64,000 bases of DNA from Chitinophaga fulva (GTDB lineage Bacteria; Bacteroidota; Bacteroidia; Chitinophagales; Chitinophagaceae), in the NCBI RefSeq assembly GCF_012927205.1, contig NZ_JABBGC010000001.1, positions 372,001 to 436,000 of the forward strand, read 5' to 3'. Shown here piece by piece: positions 54,254 through 63,040 of the stretch. The number at the start of each line of letters is the position of its first letter. Positions within the stretch are counted from its first letter, which is position 1. The position numbers were made by a program, and so were the translations under genes. The notes beneath the pieces are model-generated. The model worked only from the letters and a program-made list of their open reading frames with translations. It was not told the DNA's origin and did not search any database.

Positions 54254-54273
54254 CCCAGGGCTGAAGCCCTGGG
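54254..54273. repeat. REP-like GC palindrome
   Basis: CCCAGGGCT-GA-AGCCCTGGG is a 9-bp perfect palindrome with a 2-nt loop, three bases after the asnS stop. Very similar palindromes are scattered in many Bacteroidota genomes. It lacks a U run. Confidence 0.6.
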
Positions 54274-54289
54274 CTACCATGTAATTTAT

Positions 54290-54324
54290 AAAACCCGTAC
54301 AGGCTTGGCTTGTACGGGTTTTTT
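54290..54324 (+). terminator. Terminator after asnS
   Basis: AAACCCGTACA and TGTACGGGTTT form an 11-bp stem around a 9-nt loop, followed by a T run. Confidence 0.9.
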
Positions 54325-54445
54325 CTGTTAATGCCGGCCTGTTTTTATCCGATGAAATATCTACCCTGTATGGAAAATAAATGCTACTGCATCTTTTATG
54401 CAGAAAGCGCTTTCAACCAATTTCGTACATCCCAAACCGTTACTT

Positions 54446-54976
54446 ATGGCTGAAATGAACAACGACGCGCCCAAGGGCCGTCACGGCAGTAAAAATGCCC
54501 GCTGCAGTAAAAAATCAACCCGCGTGGACATGACACCCATGGTGGACCTTGGCTTCCTGCTGATCACTTTTTTTATGCTGACCACCACGCTGGCCCAGCC
54601 CAAAACCATGCAACTGCTTATGCCCCGCAGCGATGGCGATTCCATGTCGCTGCCTGCCCAAAAAGCATTGACCGTTATTCTGGGGCCGCAGGGCCGCGTT
54701 GCCTGGTATGAAGGTATCGGTGATGATCCCACCGCACCACCGCAGGTCAACTACACCAGCTTCGCCAATCATAACGGTATCCGCGATGTAATTATCCGGA
54801 AGAAAGAAGTCGTGTACCAACATACCCAAAAGAATGACCTGATGGTATTGATCAAAGCTGTTAAACAGGCCCGCTATGAGAATGTGGTGGATATTATGGA
54901 TGAAATGCTGATCAATCAGGTAGACCGCTACGCCATTGTAGATATCAATCAACAGGAAGAAGGCTACTTTAAATAA
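54446..54976 (+). CDS. ExbD/TolR family biopolymer transport protein
   Basis: 176 residues from the ATG at 54446 (MAEMNNDAPKGRHGSK). An in-frame ATG at 54398 would add 16 residues and cannot be excluded. A single membrane segment (about 33-52) carries the conserved Asp34 in VDMTPMVDLGFLLITFF; the rest is periplasmic. ExbD works with ExbB as a proton-driven motor for TonB, and TolR with TolQ. No exbB or tonB gene is adjacent. Its stop codon overlaps the left arm of a heptad palindrome. Confidence 0.9.
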   Translation: MAEMNNDAPKGRHGSKNARCSKKSTRVDMTPMVDLGFLLITFFMLTTTLAQPKTMQLLMPRSDGDSMSLPAQKALTVILGPQGRVAWYEGIGDDPTAPPQVNYTSFANHNGIRDVIIRKKEVVYQHTQKNDLMVLIKAVKQARYENVVDIMDEMLINQVDRYAIVDINQQEEGYFK

Positions 54977-55056
54977 TGACGAATGATGAGGTAGGAACTA
55001 TGCACTTGCATTTGCATTTTCTTTAATACATAATTCCTACCTCATAATTCGTAATT
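54975..55056. repeat. Heptad palindrome F3
   Basis: The left arm 54975-55002 is four 7-nt units (AATGACG, AATGATG, AGGTAGG, AACTATG). The right arm 55029-55056 is the reverse complement with three mismatches in 28. It has the same plan as the octad hairpins but a 7-nt period. It overlaps the exbD-type stop codon and ends 38 bases before the next start. Confidence 0.8.
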
Positions 55057-55094
55057 GGATTCCGTACCTTTACCGCTCCAAAACAATATACGAT

Positions 55095-56051
55095 ATGGCA
55101 ATAACCCATTCCATCCCCTCTGTAGATCTGGCGGACTTTACCTCTGGTGACGCCAGCCGGAAAGCTGCCTTTGTGCAGCAACTGGGAAAAGCTTACGAAG
55201 AAGTTGGATTTGTAGCAGTAAAGAATCATGGCATTCCTGATGAGCTGATTGCTGACCTCTACAAGTATGTTCAGCAGTTCTTCCAGCTGCCCTTTGACAC
55301 AAAACATAATTACGAAATCCCTGAACTGGCGGGCCAGCGCGGCTACACCTCCTTCGGTAAAGAACATGCCAAAGGATATGAAGCCCCTGACCTGAAAGAG
55401 TTTTTCCAATTTGGACAAACTGTGGAAGACAACGATCCTATCGGATCAGAATATCCGCCGAATGTGCAGGTGGATGAAGTTCCGGCTTTTACGCCTACTT
55501 TCTTTAAAGCTTACCGCGGCTTTGAAACTTCCGGCAAATACCTGTTACAGGCTATCGCCCTGTTCCTCGGACTGGACGAAAATTATTTTGACAATAAGAT
55601 CCACAATGGCAACTCTATCCTGAGGGCCATCCACTACCCTCCTATCAAAGAGGAGCCTAAATCAGCCATCAGGGCAGAACAACACGAAGATATCAACCTG
55701 ATTACCCTGCTGGTGGGCGCCTCTGCCGACGGGTTACAGATCCTCGATAAACAAAACAACTGGGTACCGGTAACGTCCCTCCCGGAACAGATTGTGGTAA
55801 ACGTAGGCGATATGTTGCAGCGTCTTACCAACAACCGGTTAAAATCCACTACCCACCGTGTGGTAAATCCTCCCCGCGAAATGTGGCATACCTCCCGTTA
55901 TTCCATTCCTTTCTTCCTGCATCCTAAGTCCGCCATGAGACTGGATTGCCTGGAAAGCTGCATTACCGCAGAGAATCCACTGGCATACGAACCCATTTCC
56001 GCCGGTGAATATCTCGATGAAAGGCTGCGCGAAATCGGTCTGAAAAAATAA
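55095..56051 (+). CDS. 2-oxoglutarate/Fe(II)-type oxygenase, isopenicillin N synthase-like
   Basis: 318 residues. DIOX_N region at the start (IPSVDLADFT, YEEVGFVAVKNHGIPDEL), then the jelly-roll core with iron ligands His197 and Asp199 (EQHEDINLITLL), His254 (STTHRVVNPP) and the co-substrate Arg268 (RYSIPFFLHP). It may act on a small molecule by hydroxylation or ring closure; the substrate is unknown and no biosynthetic cluster surrounds it. Cytosolic. A terminator follows. Confidence 0.92.
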   Translation: MAITHSIPSVDLADFTSGDASRKAAFVQQLGKAYEEVGFVAVKNHGIPDELIADLYKYVQQFFQLPFDTKHNYEIPELAGQRGYTSFGKEHAKGYEAPDLKEFFQFGQTVEDNDPIGSEYPPNVQVDEVPAFTPTFFKAYRGFETSGKYLLQAIALFLGLDENYFDNKIHNGNSILRAIHYPPIKEEPKSAIRAEQHEDINLITLLVGASADGLQILDKQNNWVPVTSLPEQIVVNVGDMLQRLTNNRLKSTTHRVVNPPREMWHTSRYSIPFFLHPKSAMRLDCLESCITAENPLAYEPISAGEYLDERLREIGLKK

Positions 56052-56411
56052 ACTTCCTATAACGTTCAAAGTCCCGGCAGGACTACCTACCGGGACTTTT
56101 CGTTTATTCCTGCGCAAGGGCAAGTCTGGTTATTTCAGGCTTTTCAGCATGGTTATTTTATGCAAGGTTTTTCTGATATGGTCACTTTTTTGATCCGGGC
56201 ACTATTTCATGCCGGTGGGTTATAAGCTTCACAGTACAAACTAGTTACAACGGATAAAAGGCCATATTCGATTACGTTAGCCACCCATATTACAAGTATT
56301 GTGCCCTTATTATATTACAGATTAGTATTATTAGCAACACTGTTGTATTTTGTCGGATTATTTTTACTAACTTATTGAAGCCTTCGAGCGGAATTCACTT
56401 TATCAATAACT
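56052..56411. other. Intergenic region, 360 bases
   Basis: It contains the oxygenase-gene terminator at its start and an AT-rich leader before chrA. No promoter of the expected type, repeat or coding frame was found in the rest. Confidence 0.5.
56068..56100 (+). terminator. Terminator after the oxygenase gene
   Basis: AAAGTCCCGG and CCGGGACTTT pair over 10 bp, with a CAGG/CCTA partial extension and T residues downstream. Confidence 0.9.
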
Positions 56412-57605
56412 GTGTTTCTACGTCATATACCTTTTTTAAAAGCGGTGCTATTACATAGCATAACTGCCTACGGTGGCCCGCAGGGGCATCTGGCAATGAT
56501 GATGAAAACATTCGTATACCAGCGAAAAGATGTTACCGAGCAGGAACTGATGGAATATAATGCCTTCTGCCAGCTTCTCCCGGGTGCCTCCTCCTCTCAA
56601 ACACTTACCCTTATAGGTTATAAACGTGGCGGTGTAATGCTCGCCATTGTTACCCTGCTGATCTGGATTACTCCTGCCTGTCTGCTGATGGGGTCGCTTA
56701 GTTTCCTGTTGCAGTATTTCGACAAGCGGGCACTTCAGACCGATATTTTCAAATACGTACAGCCGATGGCGGTAGGCTTTCTTGCTTTTGGCAGCATCAA
56801 AGCTTTCCGTATCAGTATCAATAACCTGGCGACCTTCGTGATTATGATCGTGGCCATGTTTGCCGCCTTTTACCTGAAATCGCCGTGGACTTTCCCGGCA
56901 CTGATCATATTGGGGGGCATCGTGTCCAACTTCAGTAACAAACGTATCCCGGATATCCCGGACAAACCTAAAAAAATACAATGGGGAAACATCTGGCTGT
57001 TTGTGCTCATCTTTGTGCTGGCCGGTTTTTTCTCTGAATATGCACGTTCCCATGAGTGGATCACGCGCCGTCCTTTTAACCTTTTTGAGAACTTTTACCG
57101 TTTCGGCAGCCTGGTCTTTGGTGGCGGCGATATCCTCATTGCGATGATGCTGGAACAGTATGTGACCCGCACCAAGTCAAACTATATGACTGCGGAAGAG
57201 TTGCTGACAGGCGCCGGTATTATGCGTGCCCTTCCCGGGCCTACCTTCTCCATTTCTGCTTATGTAGGCGGTATGGCGATGCGCAACCTGGGCATGGGCT
57301 ACCAGTTTCTCGGCTGTATTCTCGCTCCCATCGCTATCTTCCTGCCAAGCCTGTTACTGGTGCTTTTCTTTTTCCCTATCTGGCATAACCTGAAAAAATA
57401 TGTGGTCATCTACCGCGCACTGGAAGGGATCAACTCCGTGGTAGTAGGTATCATGTGGGCAGCCACCCTTATCCTGTTTTTCGCTATTCCGATCAACTGG
57501 TACAACCTGCTGATCATGTTCACCACACTGGCATTGCTGCTGTTTACCAAACTGCCGTCACCGTTTATCGTAATTGCCTGCCTGATAATGGGCTGGCTGC
57601 TATAA
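56412..57605 (+). CDS. Chromate transporter (ChrA family)
   Basis: 397 residues in two homologous halves. Half one has [14 protein letters not shown] and [19 protein letters not shown]; half two has [20 protein letters not shown] and [17 protein letters not shown]. Ten or more hydrophobic helices are visible. ChrA proteins export chromate, or exchange it for sulfate, at the inner membrane. The start is GTG (reads [16 protein letters not shown]); no closer ATG keeps the first conserved motif. The downstream regulator gene is convergent, one base away. Confidence 0.9.
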   Translation: MFLRHIPFLKAVLLHSITAYGGPQGHLAMMMKTFVYQRKDVTEQELMEYNAFCQLLPGASSSQTLTLIGYKRGGVMLAIVTLLIWITPACLLMGSLSFLLQYFDKRALQTDIFKYVQPMAVGFLAFGSIKAFRISINNLATFVIMIVAMFAAFYLKSPWTFPALIILGGIVSNFSNKRIPDIPDKPKKIQWGNIWLFVLIFVLAGFFSEYARSHEWITRRPFNLFENFYRFGSLVFGGGDILIAMMLEQYVTRTKSNYMTAEELLTGAGIMRALPGPTFSISAYVGGMAMRNLGMGYQFLGCILAPIAIFLPSLLLVLFFFPIWHNLKKYVVIYRALEGINSVVVGIMWAATLILFFAIPINWYNLLIMFTTLALLLFTKLPSPFIVIACLIMGWLL

Positions 57606-57606
57606 C

Positions 57607-58938
57607 TCAGATATTATATTCCTTGATTTTATTGTACAGTGTGGTGAGGCCTATATCCAACAGTTCCGCCGCCTTTGTTTTATTGCCTTTTACGTGGGCC
57701 AGCACCCGGATAATATGGCTTCGTTCCATATCCGCCAGCCGCAGGGAAGAAGACGTACTGTCTACCCCTTGCTGAAAATCAAACGGCAATGAAGACACAT
57801 CCAGTATATCCGTGTCCGTGAGGATAGCGGCCCGCTCTAATACATTGCGCAGCTCCCGGATATTACCTTTCCAGCTATGCTGCTGCAATGCCTGTAGAAA
57901 AGCCGGGCTCATACCGGTCAGGCGTTTGTTCAGTTTAGGAGAAAACTGTTGAATAAACCAGGTAGCCAGCAGGGGGATGTCTTTTTTCCGTTCGTTGAGT
58001 GAAGGCAAAGAGATCTGGAATACAGAGAGCCGGTAAAACAGGTCTTCCCGGAAATTCCCGGCAGCTATTTCCTGCTCCAGGTGCCGGTTGGTAGCGGCAA
58101 TTACCCGTACATCGGTCTTAACCGGTTTGGCTTCCCCTACTTTATAGAACTCCTGTGCTTCCAGGACCCGCAGTAGTTTAGCCTGCAATTCCACCGGCAT
58201 CTCCCCCATTTCGTCCAGGAAGATGGTACCTCCGCGGGCTTCCTCAAAAAAGCCTTTCTTATCCTTTACCGCCCCGGTAAAGGCGCCGGCCACATGTCCA
58301 AACAGTTCACTTTCCAGGATATCCTTACCAATAGCGCTGCAGTTGACCGCCACAAAAGGCTGCTGGCGCCGGTTGCTGCCTTCATGAATAGCATGGGCAA
58401 ACACTTCTTTGCCGGAGCCGGTTTCACCCAGCAGCAGCACGGTCATATCTGTTGGAGCCACCTTCCGGGCCAACTCCTTGGCAGCATTGATTTCAGGGGA
58501 ATTACCCAGGATGTTGTCAAAATTATATTTACCGGCTATTTTCTTTTCCAGATCGCGGATGCGGAACTGTAGCCGGGCTTTGTCCATCGCTTTGCTGACC
58601 AGTGGCAGGATACGGTTGTTATCATCTCCTTTGGTGATATAATCAAAGGCGCCATTTTTAATGGCCTGTACACCGTCTGCAATATTGCCGTAGGCTGTCA
58701 GCACAATGGTTTCCACCTGTGGGAAACGGCTGCGGATAGTTTGTACGAGCTCCACGCCGTTGCCGTCCGGCAACTTTACGTCAGACAATACCACACTGAC
58801 TTCCTCTTTTTCCAGGATTTTCATGGCAGAACGGATATTGCCCGCTTCATGCATGGTGTATCCTTCCAATGTTAACAACCGGCTTAGGAGCTTCCTCAGC
58901 TGGTCTTCATCGTCGATAATAAGTATATGACCCTTCAA
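57607..58938 (-). CDS. Sigma-54-dependent response regulator (NtrC type)
   Basis: 443 residues. Receiver domain with Asp53 ([11 protein letters not shown]); AAA+ domain with P-loop GETGSGKE (171-178), GAFTGA (218-223) for sigma-54 contact and [12 protein letters not shown] as Walker B; a C-terminal Fis-type helix-turn-helix ([19 protein letters not shown]). It opens sigma-54 promoters on phosphorylation. No sensor kinase gene is adjacent. The start is TTG at 58938, four bases from a hairpin repeat, as no ATG precedes [12 protein letters not shown]. Confidence 0.93.
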   Translation of the reverse strand: MKGHILIIDDEDQLRKLLSRLLTLEGYTMHEAGNIRSAMKILEKEEVSVVLSDVKLPDGNGVELVQTIRSRFPQVETIVLTAYGNIADGVQAIKNGAFDYITKGDDNNRILPLVSKAMDKARLQFRIRDLEKKIAGKYNFDNILGNSPEINAAKELARKVAPTDMTVLLLGETGSGKEVFAHAIHEGSNRRQQPFVAVNCSAIGKDILESELFGHVAGAFTGAVKDKKGFFEEARGGTIFLDEMGEMPVELQAKLLRVLEAQEFYKVGEAKPVKTDVRVIAATNRHLEQEIAAGNFREDLFYRLSVFQISLPSLNERKKDIPLLATWFIQQFSPKLNKRLTGMSPAFLQALQQHSWKGNIRELRNVLERAAILTDTDILDVSSLPFDFQQGVDSTSSSLRLADMERSHIIRVLAHVKGNKTKAAELLDIGLTTLYNKIKEYNI

Positions 58939-58941
58939 GGT

Positions 58942-59076
58942 ATTTCGTTATTTGGTTATTTGGGTAGGTAGATATTTTCTATTTACCACATAAACACAAC
59001 AAAGTAACTAAATAACCAAATATCCTCTATCAAATATCCAAATATCAAAATATCAAAATATCAAAATAACCCAATA
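58942..59076. repeat. Octad hairpin R8 with tandem unit expansion
   Basis: The left arm 58942-58981 has 8-nt ATTT units. The right side 59006-59076 holds a complement plus extra tandem copies: five consecutive 8-mers at 59031-59070 (two CAAATATC, two AAAATATC, AAAATAAC). The right side has about twice as many units as the left, so units appear to multiply in tandem. It fills the gap between the DUF4199-like and NtrC genes. Confidence 0.85.
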
Positions 59077-59083
59077 GTTAATA

Positions 59084-59584
59084 CTATTCATCCTCGGTGG
59101 TTTTCTGATTGGCTTTAAAAACGAGGGCTGCCAGGAATGCCGCCAACACGCCCATCGCAATGTTGGCAAACAGCACAGTGCCCACGAACATAATCCAGAA
59201 CCGTTGCTGTCCGAAGTTCATATTGCTGATAACATTAGCGTCGCCTACAAATTCATCCTGTATCATATGATGCCCTTCCTCTCCAATCACCAGGAAATAA
59301 AATACCAGGGAGAACACGGCCAGCAGGAAAGTAGCCAGCAAGGTAGTCTTCAGGCCCATCATAAAAGAAGAAATGGTAGAAGTATGCTGATGGTGTCTGC
59401 CATTATAGTGCACAACTGACAACATCACCCCTACCAAAAAAACGAGGCTCGTACAAAAGTCCGTCCATAGTTTTCCATACTGATGGGTGAGGTAAAAGAC
59501 CACCGTCAGCGCCATACAAATGACCGCGATAATAACCCCGTACACAGGAGTCAGTTTCACATGGACTTGCGATGACTGTTGCAT
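59084..59584 (-). CDS. DUF4199-like four-helix membrane protein
   Basis: 166 residues with four hydrophobic segments (about 13-32, 40-58, 75-98 and 130-152) and a His-rich loop (GRHHQHTS). The pattern fits the DUF4199 membrane proteins common in Bacteroidota, whose role is unknown. A central periplasmic or cytosolic loop holds EEGHHMIQDEF. It starts at ATG 59584 and lies 26 bases after ligD on the same strand, 8 bases before hairpin R8. Confidence 0.7.
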   Translation of the reverse strand: MQQSSQVHVKLTPVYGVIIAVICMALTVVFYLTHQYGKLWTDFCTSLVFLVGVMLSVVHYNGRHHQHTSTISSFMMGLKTTLLATFLLAVFSLVFYFLVIGEEGHHMIQDEFVGDANVISNMNFGQQRFWIMFVGTVLFANIAMGVLAAFLAALVFKANQKTTEDE

Positions 59585-59610
59585 AGCTTTGGGTTTTAAC
59601 GTGTCAAAAA

Positions 59611-61473
59611 TCAGGTAACCGCCGACTGTTCTACATCCTGGATGAATCTACGCAAATCATTTTTTGCACTTTGAATATCGCGCCAGATATCGCCTATTTC
59701 GTTTATACGTTCCAGTGAGTTGAACATATCAAAATCACTGATCTTCAGTTTCTCATTCACTTCTTTCCATTGTAGCGGCATGGACACGGTGGCGCCAGGC
59801 CTGGGCCTTACTGAATAAGGTGATGCTACTGTCTGGCCCCGGCTGTTTTGCAGAAAATCAAGATACACCTTCTTATTGCGGGCCGATTTGGCCCGGGTAA
59901 CACTGGTGCTCTTTGGCAACTGTTTGTTTACGTGACGGGCAATGTATTCCGCAAATAACCGCCCGGTATCATAGCTGTGTTTTCCCCCGGTGGGAATATA
60001 AATATGCAGCCCGGTAGAGCCGGAAGTTTTGCAGAAGGTCGTTATTTTATATGGGTCAAGGAAAGCCTTGATATGCAGGGCAGCTTCTACCACATACTTA
60101 AAATCGATGTTCTCCGGATCGAGGTCCATTACCACGTAATCAGGATTATCCAGTTTACTGGTGCGGGACAGCCATGGATTGATCTCTATACAACCCAGGT
60201 TGACCATATAAGCCAGCGTAGCTTCGTTGTTGCATAACAGGTAGTCCACATCCCTTCTGGCAGAAGCAGCATGCAAAGCAACACTCTTAATCCATGCCGG
60301 CGCCTGTTCCAGGTCGAGGTCTTTCTGATAAAACGAAGGCTTGTCAATCCCGTTCGGGAAGCGGTGCAACGACATGGGCCTGTCTTTCAGATGCGGCAGT
60401 ATATACTGTGCAACCGACAGGTAATAATCCACCAGCTGGCCTTTGGTGATCTTCTCTTGGGGCCAGTATATTTTCTGTTGATTGGTAAGGTTTACCTTTT
60501 TGCTATTGAGCGTAATAACGCGGTCCTTTTCTACAGTAGTGGTAGCAGTGGCCATAGTCTGAACTGTTTTAGGTGTTTCCGGATGTACGTCTGCAGGTGG
60601 TTTATCTTCTCTTAATCCCAGAAATACCGGCATACGGAGGATACCGTCGCCGGTCCATTCCGAAAATTTCACCTGGCACACCAGTTTAGGCTTCACCCAG
60701 GTGATGGGCATGTCTGTCTTTATTTTACGGCCAAAGGGCGAAGCTTGTTGCACCAGTGGCTGCAGTTTCTTATACAGCATGTCAAGCGTAACCTCATTGA
60801 GGCCGCCGCCACAGTTGCCGATGTATTTCAGCTGTTTATCATCATACAAGCCGAGTACCAGAGCGCCCAGTTTCTTACGGCTGCCTCTCGGTGCGGTAAA
60901 TCCGCAGATGATGGCTTCCTGCTCGTTGGTGACTTTTATCTTCAGCCAGGAGGCAGACCGGCGGCCTTCTTCGTACAGGCTGTCTGTTTTTTTGGCGATC
61001 ATCCCTTCCCATTGCTGGTGTCGGGCTTTCTCAAAAAATTCTTTCCCTTTTTTGAGTACATGGCCGGAATACTGTACCCGCTTGTCTTTAAGCTGTGTCA
61101 CAACATCTTTCAGCAGACTTTTTCGCTCCAATAACGTCAGTTGCTGAAGTTCAACACCATTGAGATGCAACAGGTCAAACACCATGTAAACAAGATTGCC
61201 TTTGCCGGTCGTTTTATAATTCTGTAAGGATTGGAAATGTGAATTCTTTTTACTGTCGAGTACGATAATCTCTCCGTCCAGTACCACATTGTGCGCAATA
61301 TTCTCTACGGCCGCCACCACAGCGGGATAGTCTTTTCCGAAGTCTTTTTCATTGCGGGAGTAAAGTTGTACTGTATGATTTTGCACCGCAGCAATAGCGC
61401 GATATCCGTCCCATTTAGTTTCAAACAGCCAGTCGGCGTCATCAAAGGGAGCATCTACCAATGTGGCCAGCAT
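59611..61473 (-). CDS. ligD: LigD ligase plus polymerase domains (second part of split ligD)
   Basis: 620 residues from an in-frame ATG at 61473 (MLATLVDAPFDDADW). The ATP-dependent ligase domain carries the AMP-binding Lys in FETKWDGYRA, plus DGEIIVLD and an OB region. The polymerase/primase domain follows from about 330 (VDYYLSVAQYILPHL, VMDLDPEN and GSTGLHIYIPTGG with catalytic acids). In most bacteria phosphoesterase, ligase and polymerase form one LigD chain. Here the frame continues open upstream of the ATG to the poly-A tract at 61554-61562, where it meets the phosphoesterase frame. With Ku it would seal double-strand breaks by end joining. Confidence 0.9.
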   Translation of the reverse strand: MLATLVDAPFDDADWLFETKWDGYRAIAAVQNHTVQLYSRNEKDFGKDYPAVVAAVENIAHNVVLDGEIIVLDSKKNSHFQSLQNYKTTGKGNLVYMVFDLLHLNGVELQQLTLLERKSLLKDVVTQLKDKRVQYSGHVLKKGKEFFEKARHQQWEGMIAKKTDSLYEEGRRSASWLKIKVTNEQEAIICGFTAPRGSRKKLGALVLGLYDDKQLKYIGNCGGGLNEVTLDMLYKKLQPLVQQASPFGRKIKTDMPITWVKPKLVCQVKFSEWTGDGILRMPVFLGLREDKPPADVHPETPKTVQTMATATTTVEKDRVITLNSKKVNLTNQQKIYWPQEKITKGQLVDYYLSVAQYILPHLKDRPMSLHRFPNGIDKPSFYQKDLDLEQAPAWIKSVALHAASARRDVDYLLCNNEATLAYMVNLGCIEINPWLSRTSKLDNPDYVVMDLDPENIDFKYVVEAALHIKAFLDPYKITTFCKTSGSTGLHIYIPTGGKHSYDTGRLFAEYIARHVNKQLPKSTSVTRAKSARNKKVYLDFLQNSRGQTVASPYSVRPRPGATVSMPLQWKEVNEKLKISDFDMFNSLERINEIGDIWRDIQSAKNDLRRFIQDVEQSAVT

Positions 61474-61526
61474 AGGCTTATAGACCTTTTTAATGGTTTC
61501 TTTCTTACGGGAGGATGTCGATTTCT

Positions 61527-62135
61527 TTACCGGCCCGGGTGTGGGGATTGGGCTTTTTTTTTACGGCCGGATTCTTTCTCACGGAGACCTTGTGCTTTTA
61601 CACGCTCCGGCGTATAGTCTTCACTGTCATACTTCTCTTTCACGTATTTATCGCGGTGTTTGATCAGCAACCAGGCATTATCATCGGAGGCTTTCATCTT
61701 CACCAGGGCAAATTCCCCTTTTAGTTTTTTTCCATTCAGCACCACTTTCAGGTCGCCAGCCTGTATTTCTTTCAGTGCTTCTTTATCGAAGCTTTTACCA
61801 TCATCACGCAGCAGTTCAAACGTGCCTTTATCCCAGATGTACACGGTGCCGGCGCCATAGTTTCCTTTGGGAATGGTGCCTTCAAAATCCTTATAGTCGT
61901 ACGGATGGTCTTCTACCTGCATGGCCAGGCGTTTATCGGCGGGGTCCAGCGAAGGGCCTTTGGGCACAGCCCAGCTTTTCAGTACGCCATCCACCTCGAG
62001 ACGGAAATCGTAATGCAGCCGGGTAGCATGATGACGTTGTACCACAAAGACGTGTTTCCCTTTTTCCGGCTTGCCGGCGGTGGGCTCTGTGGTGTCCCCG
62101 AAGTTCCGTTTCTGTTTATATCTGGCGAGACTCAT
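61527..62135 (-). CDS. ligD: LigD 3'-phosphoesterase domain (first part of split ligD)
   Basis: 202 residues. The PE domain is complete: HHATRLHYDFRLEVDG, AVPKGPSLDPADKR, QVEDHPYDYKDFEG and GNYGAGTVYIWDKG, with the catalytic His and Asp. After the CGT-encoded Arg and three AAA Lys codons the frame reads AQSPHPGR and stops at 61527, while the adjacent frame continues to the ligase. One more A in the run of nine would fuse them. It may be a real split, a mutation or a read error. ATG at 62135 overlaps the ku stop in ATGA. Confidence 0.88.
   Translation of the reverse strand: MSLARYKQKRNFGDTTEPTAGKPEKGKHVFVVQRHHATRLHYDFRLEVDGVLKSWAVPKGPSLDPADKRLAMQVEDHPYDYKDFEGTIPKGNYGAGTVYIWDKGTFELLRDDGKSFDKEALKEIQAGDLKVVLNGKKLKGEFALVKMKASDDNAWLLIKHRDKYVKEKYDSEDYTPERVKAQGLREKESGRKKKAQSPHPGR
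61554..61562 (-). other. Run of nine A residues (minus strand) at the ligD frame break
   Basis: The only long homopolymer in ligD. Restoring the fused reading frame needs ten A (or seven). A9 runs are known slippage sites for bacterial RNA polymerase and also common sites of sequencing error. Confidence 0.8.
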
Positions 62136-62920
62136 GAGGCGCGTTTTTTAGAAGAGGATGGTTTGGCGCCCAGACTGGCTTTCAGCTGATCAAACAGGTC
62201 ATCGCTCTTGGTATGTACCACCTGTAACTTCTTCACCACCGGTTTCTTACCACTGGCTTTGGCTTTAATGATCTTGAGCAGTTCCGCTTTGTATTCATCT
62301 TTATACTGACTAATATCGAATTTTGCAGCGTACTGTTTGATCAGTTCAATAGCCATGTCCAGCTCCCGTTTAGCTATTTTAACGTTATCAGGTAGACTGA
62401 GATCTTCAGCCGAGCGTATCTCCTCTTCATAGCGCAGCTGTTGCAGCAGCAGGTAGTTTTCCCGGGGCCTGATGACGGACAGATGTTCCTGCGTACGCAG
62501 CACGAAACGGCTGAGCCCCGCTTTTCCTGTTTTCTGTAAAGCTTCCAGCAACAGTTCATATGCTTTTTCCCCACCTTTGGCCGGTTCTAAAAAATAAGGA
62601 TTTTCAAAATAGATATCATCTATAGAAGCCTCATCCACAAAGGATTCTATTTCGATAATCTTACTTTTTTTGGGACTGGCGGCTTCAAAATCATCATCTT
62701 CCAGTACCACATATTCATCATTGTAGAGATATCCTTTCACAATTTGTTCCCAGGGCACCTCTTTTCCGGTATTTTCATTCACTCTTTTAAACCGGATATG
62801 GGCCAGTCCCTGGCTGTCGAGCATATCGAGGTCCAGCTTGCTGTCCTGTGTGGCACTATATAATTTGACGGGTATATTCACCAACCCGAATCCTATTGAT
62901 CCTGACCAAATTGCACGCAT
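62132..62920 (-). CDS. ku: Non-homologous end joining protein Ku
   Basis: 262 residues. Starts MRAIWSGSIGFGLVNIPVKLY, as in bacterial Ku, with the bridge and barrel core (EVPWEQIVKGYLYNDEYVVL, SRFVLRTQEHLSVIRPRENY) and a Lys/Ser-rich tail (KPSSSKKRAS) that may bind DNA or LigD. Forms a homodimer ring on broken DNA ends and recruits LigD. It overlaps ligD by four bases and is translationally coupled, forming a minimal NHEJ operon. Confidence 0.95.
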   Translation of the reverse strand: MRAIWSGSIGFGLVNIPVKLYSATQDSKLDLDMLDSQGLAHIRFKRVNENTGKEVPWEQIVKGYLYNDEYVVLEDDDFEAASPKKSKIIEIESFVDEASIDDIYFENPYFLEPAKGGEKAYELLLEALQKTGKAGLSRFVLRTQEHLSVIRPRENYLLLQQLRYEEEIRSAEDLSLPDNVKIAKRELDMAIELIKQYAAKFDISQYKDEYKAELLKIIKAKASGKKPVVKKLQVVHTKSDDLFDQLKASLGAKPSSSKKRAS

Positions 62921-63040
62921 GGTGTGAAGGTTTTGGTTACACGTTAATGTTTAACACAAATGGTACCAGTGTACGCTATAATGGTAAACAGCGCGGCATA
63001 ACTTTTGGTTTTTCCGTTGGTAACCAAAAAACCTTATTTT

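Noticed and set aside
54254..54273. Second intrinsic terminator directly after asnS
   Set aside because: It is a strong palindrome but has a 2-nt loop and no U run; a REP-like repeat is more likely, and the true terminator follows at 54290.
63003..63029. TTTTGGTT / AACCAAAA inverted repeat as an operator for ku or the small gene
   Set aside because: The 8-bp arms are AT-rich with an 11-nt spacer and there is no second copy, so chance cannot be excluded.
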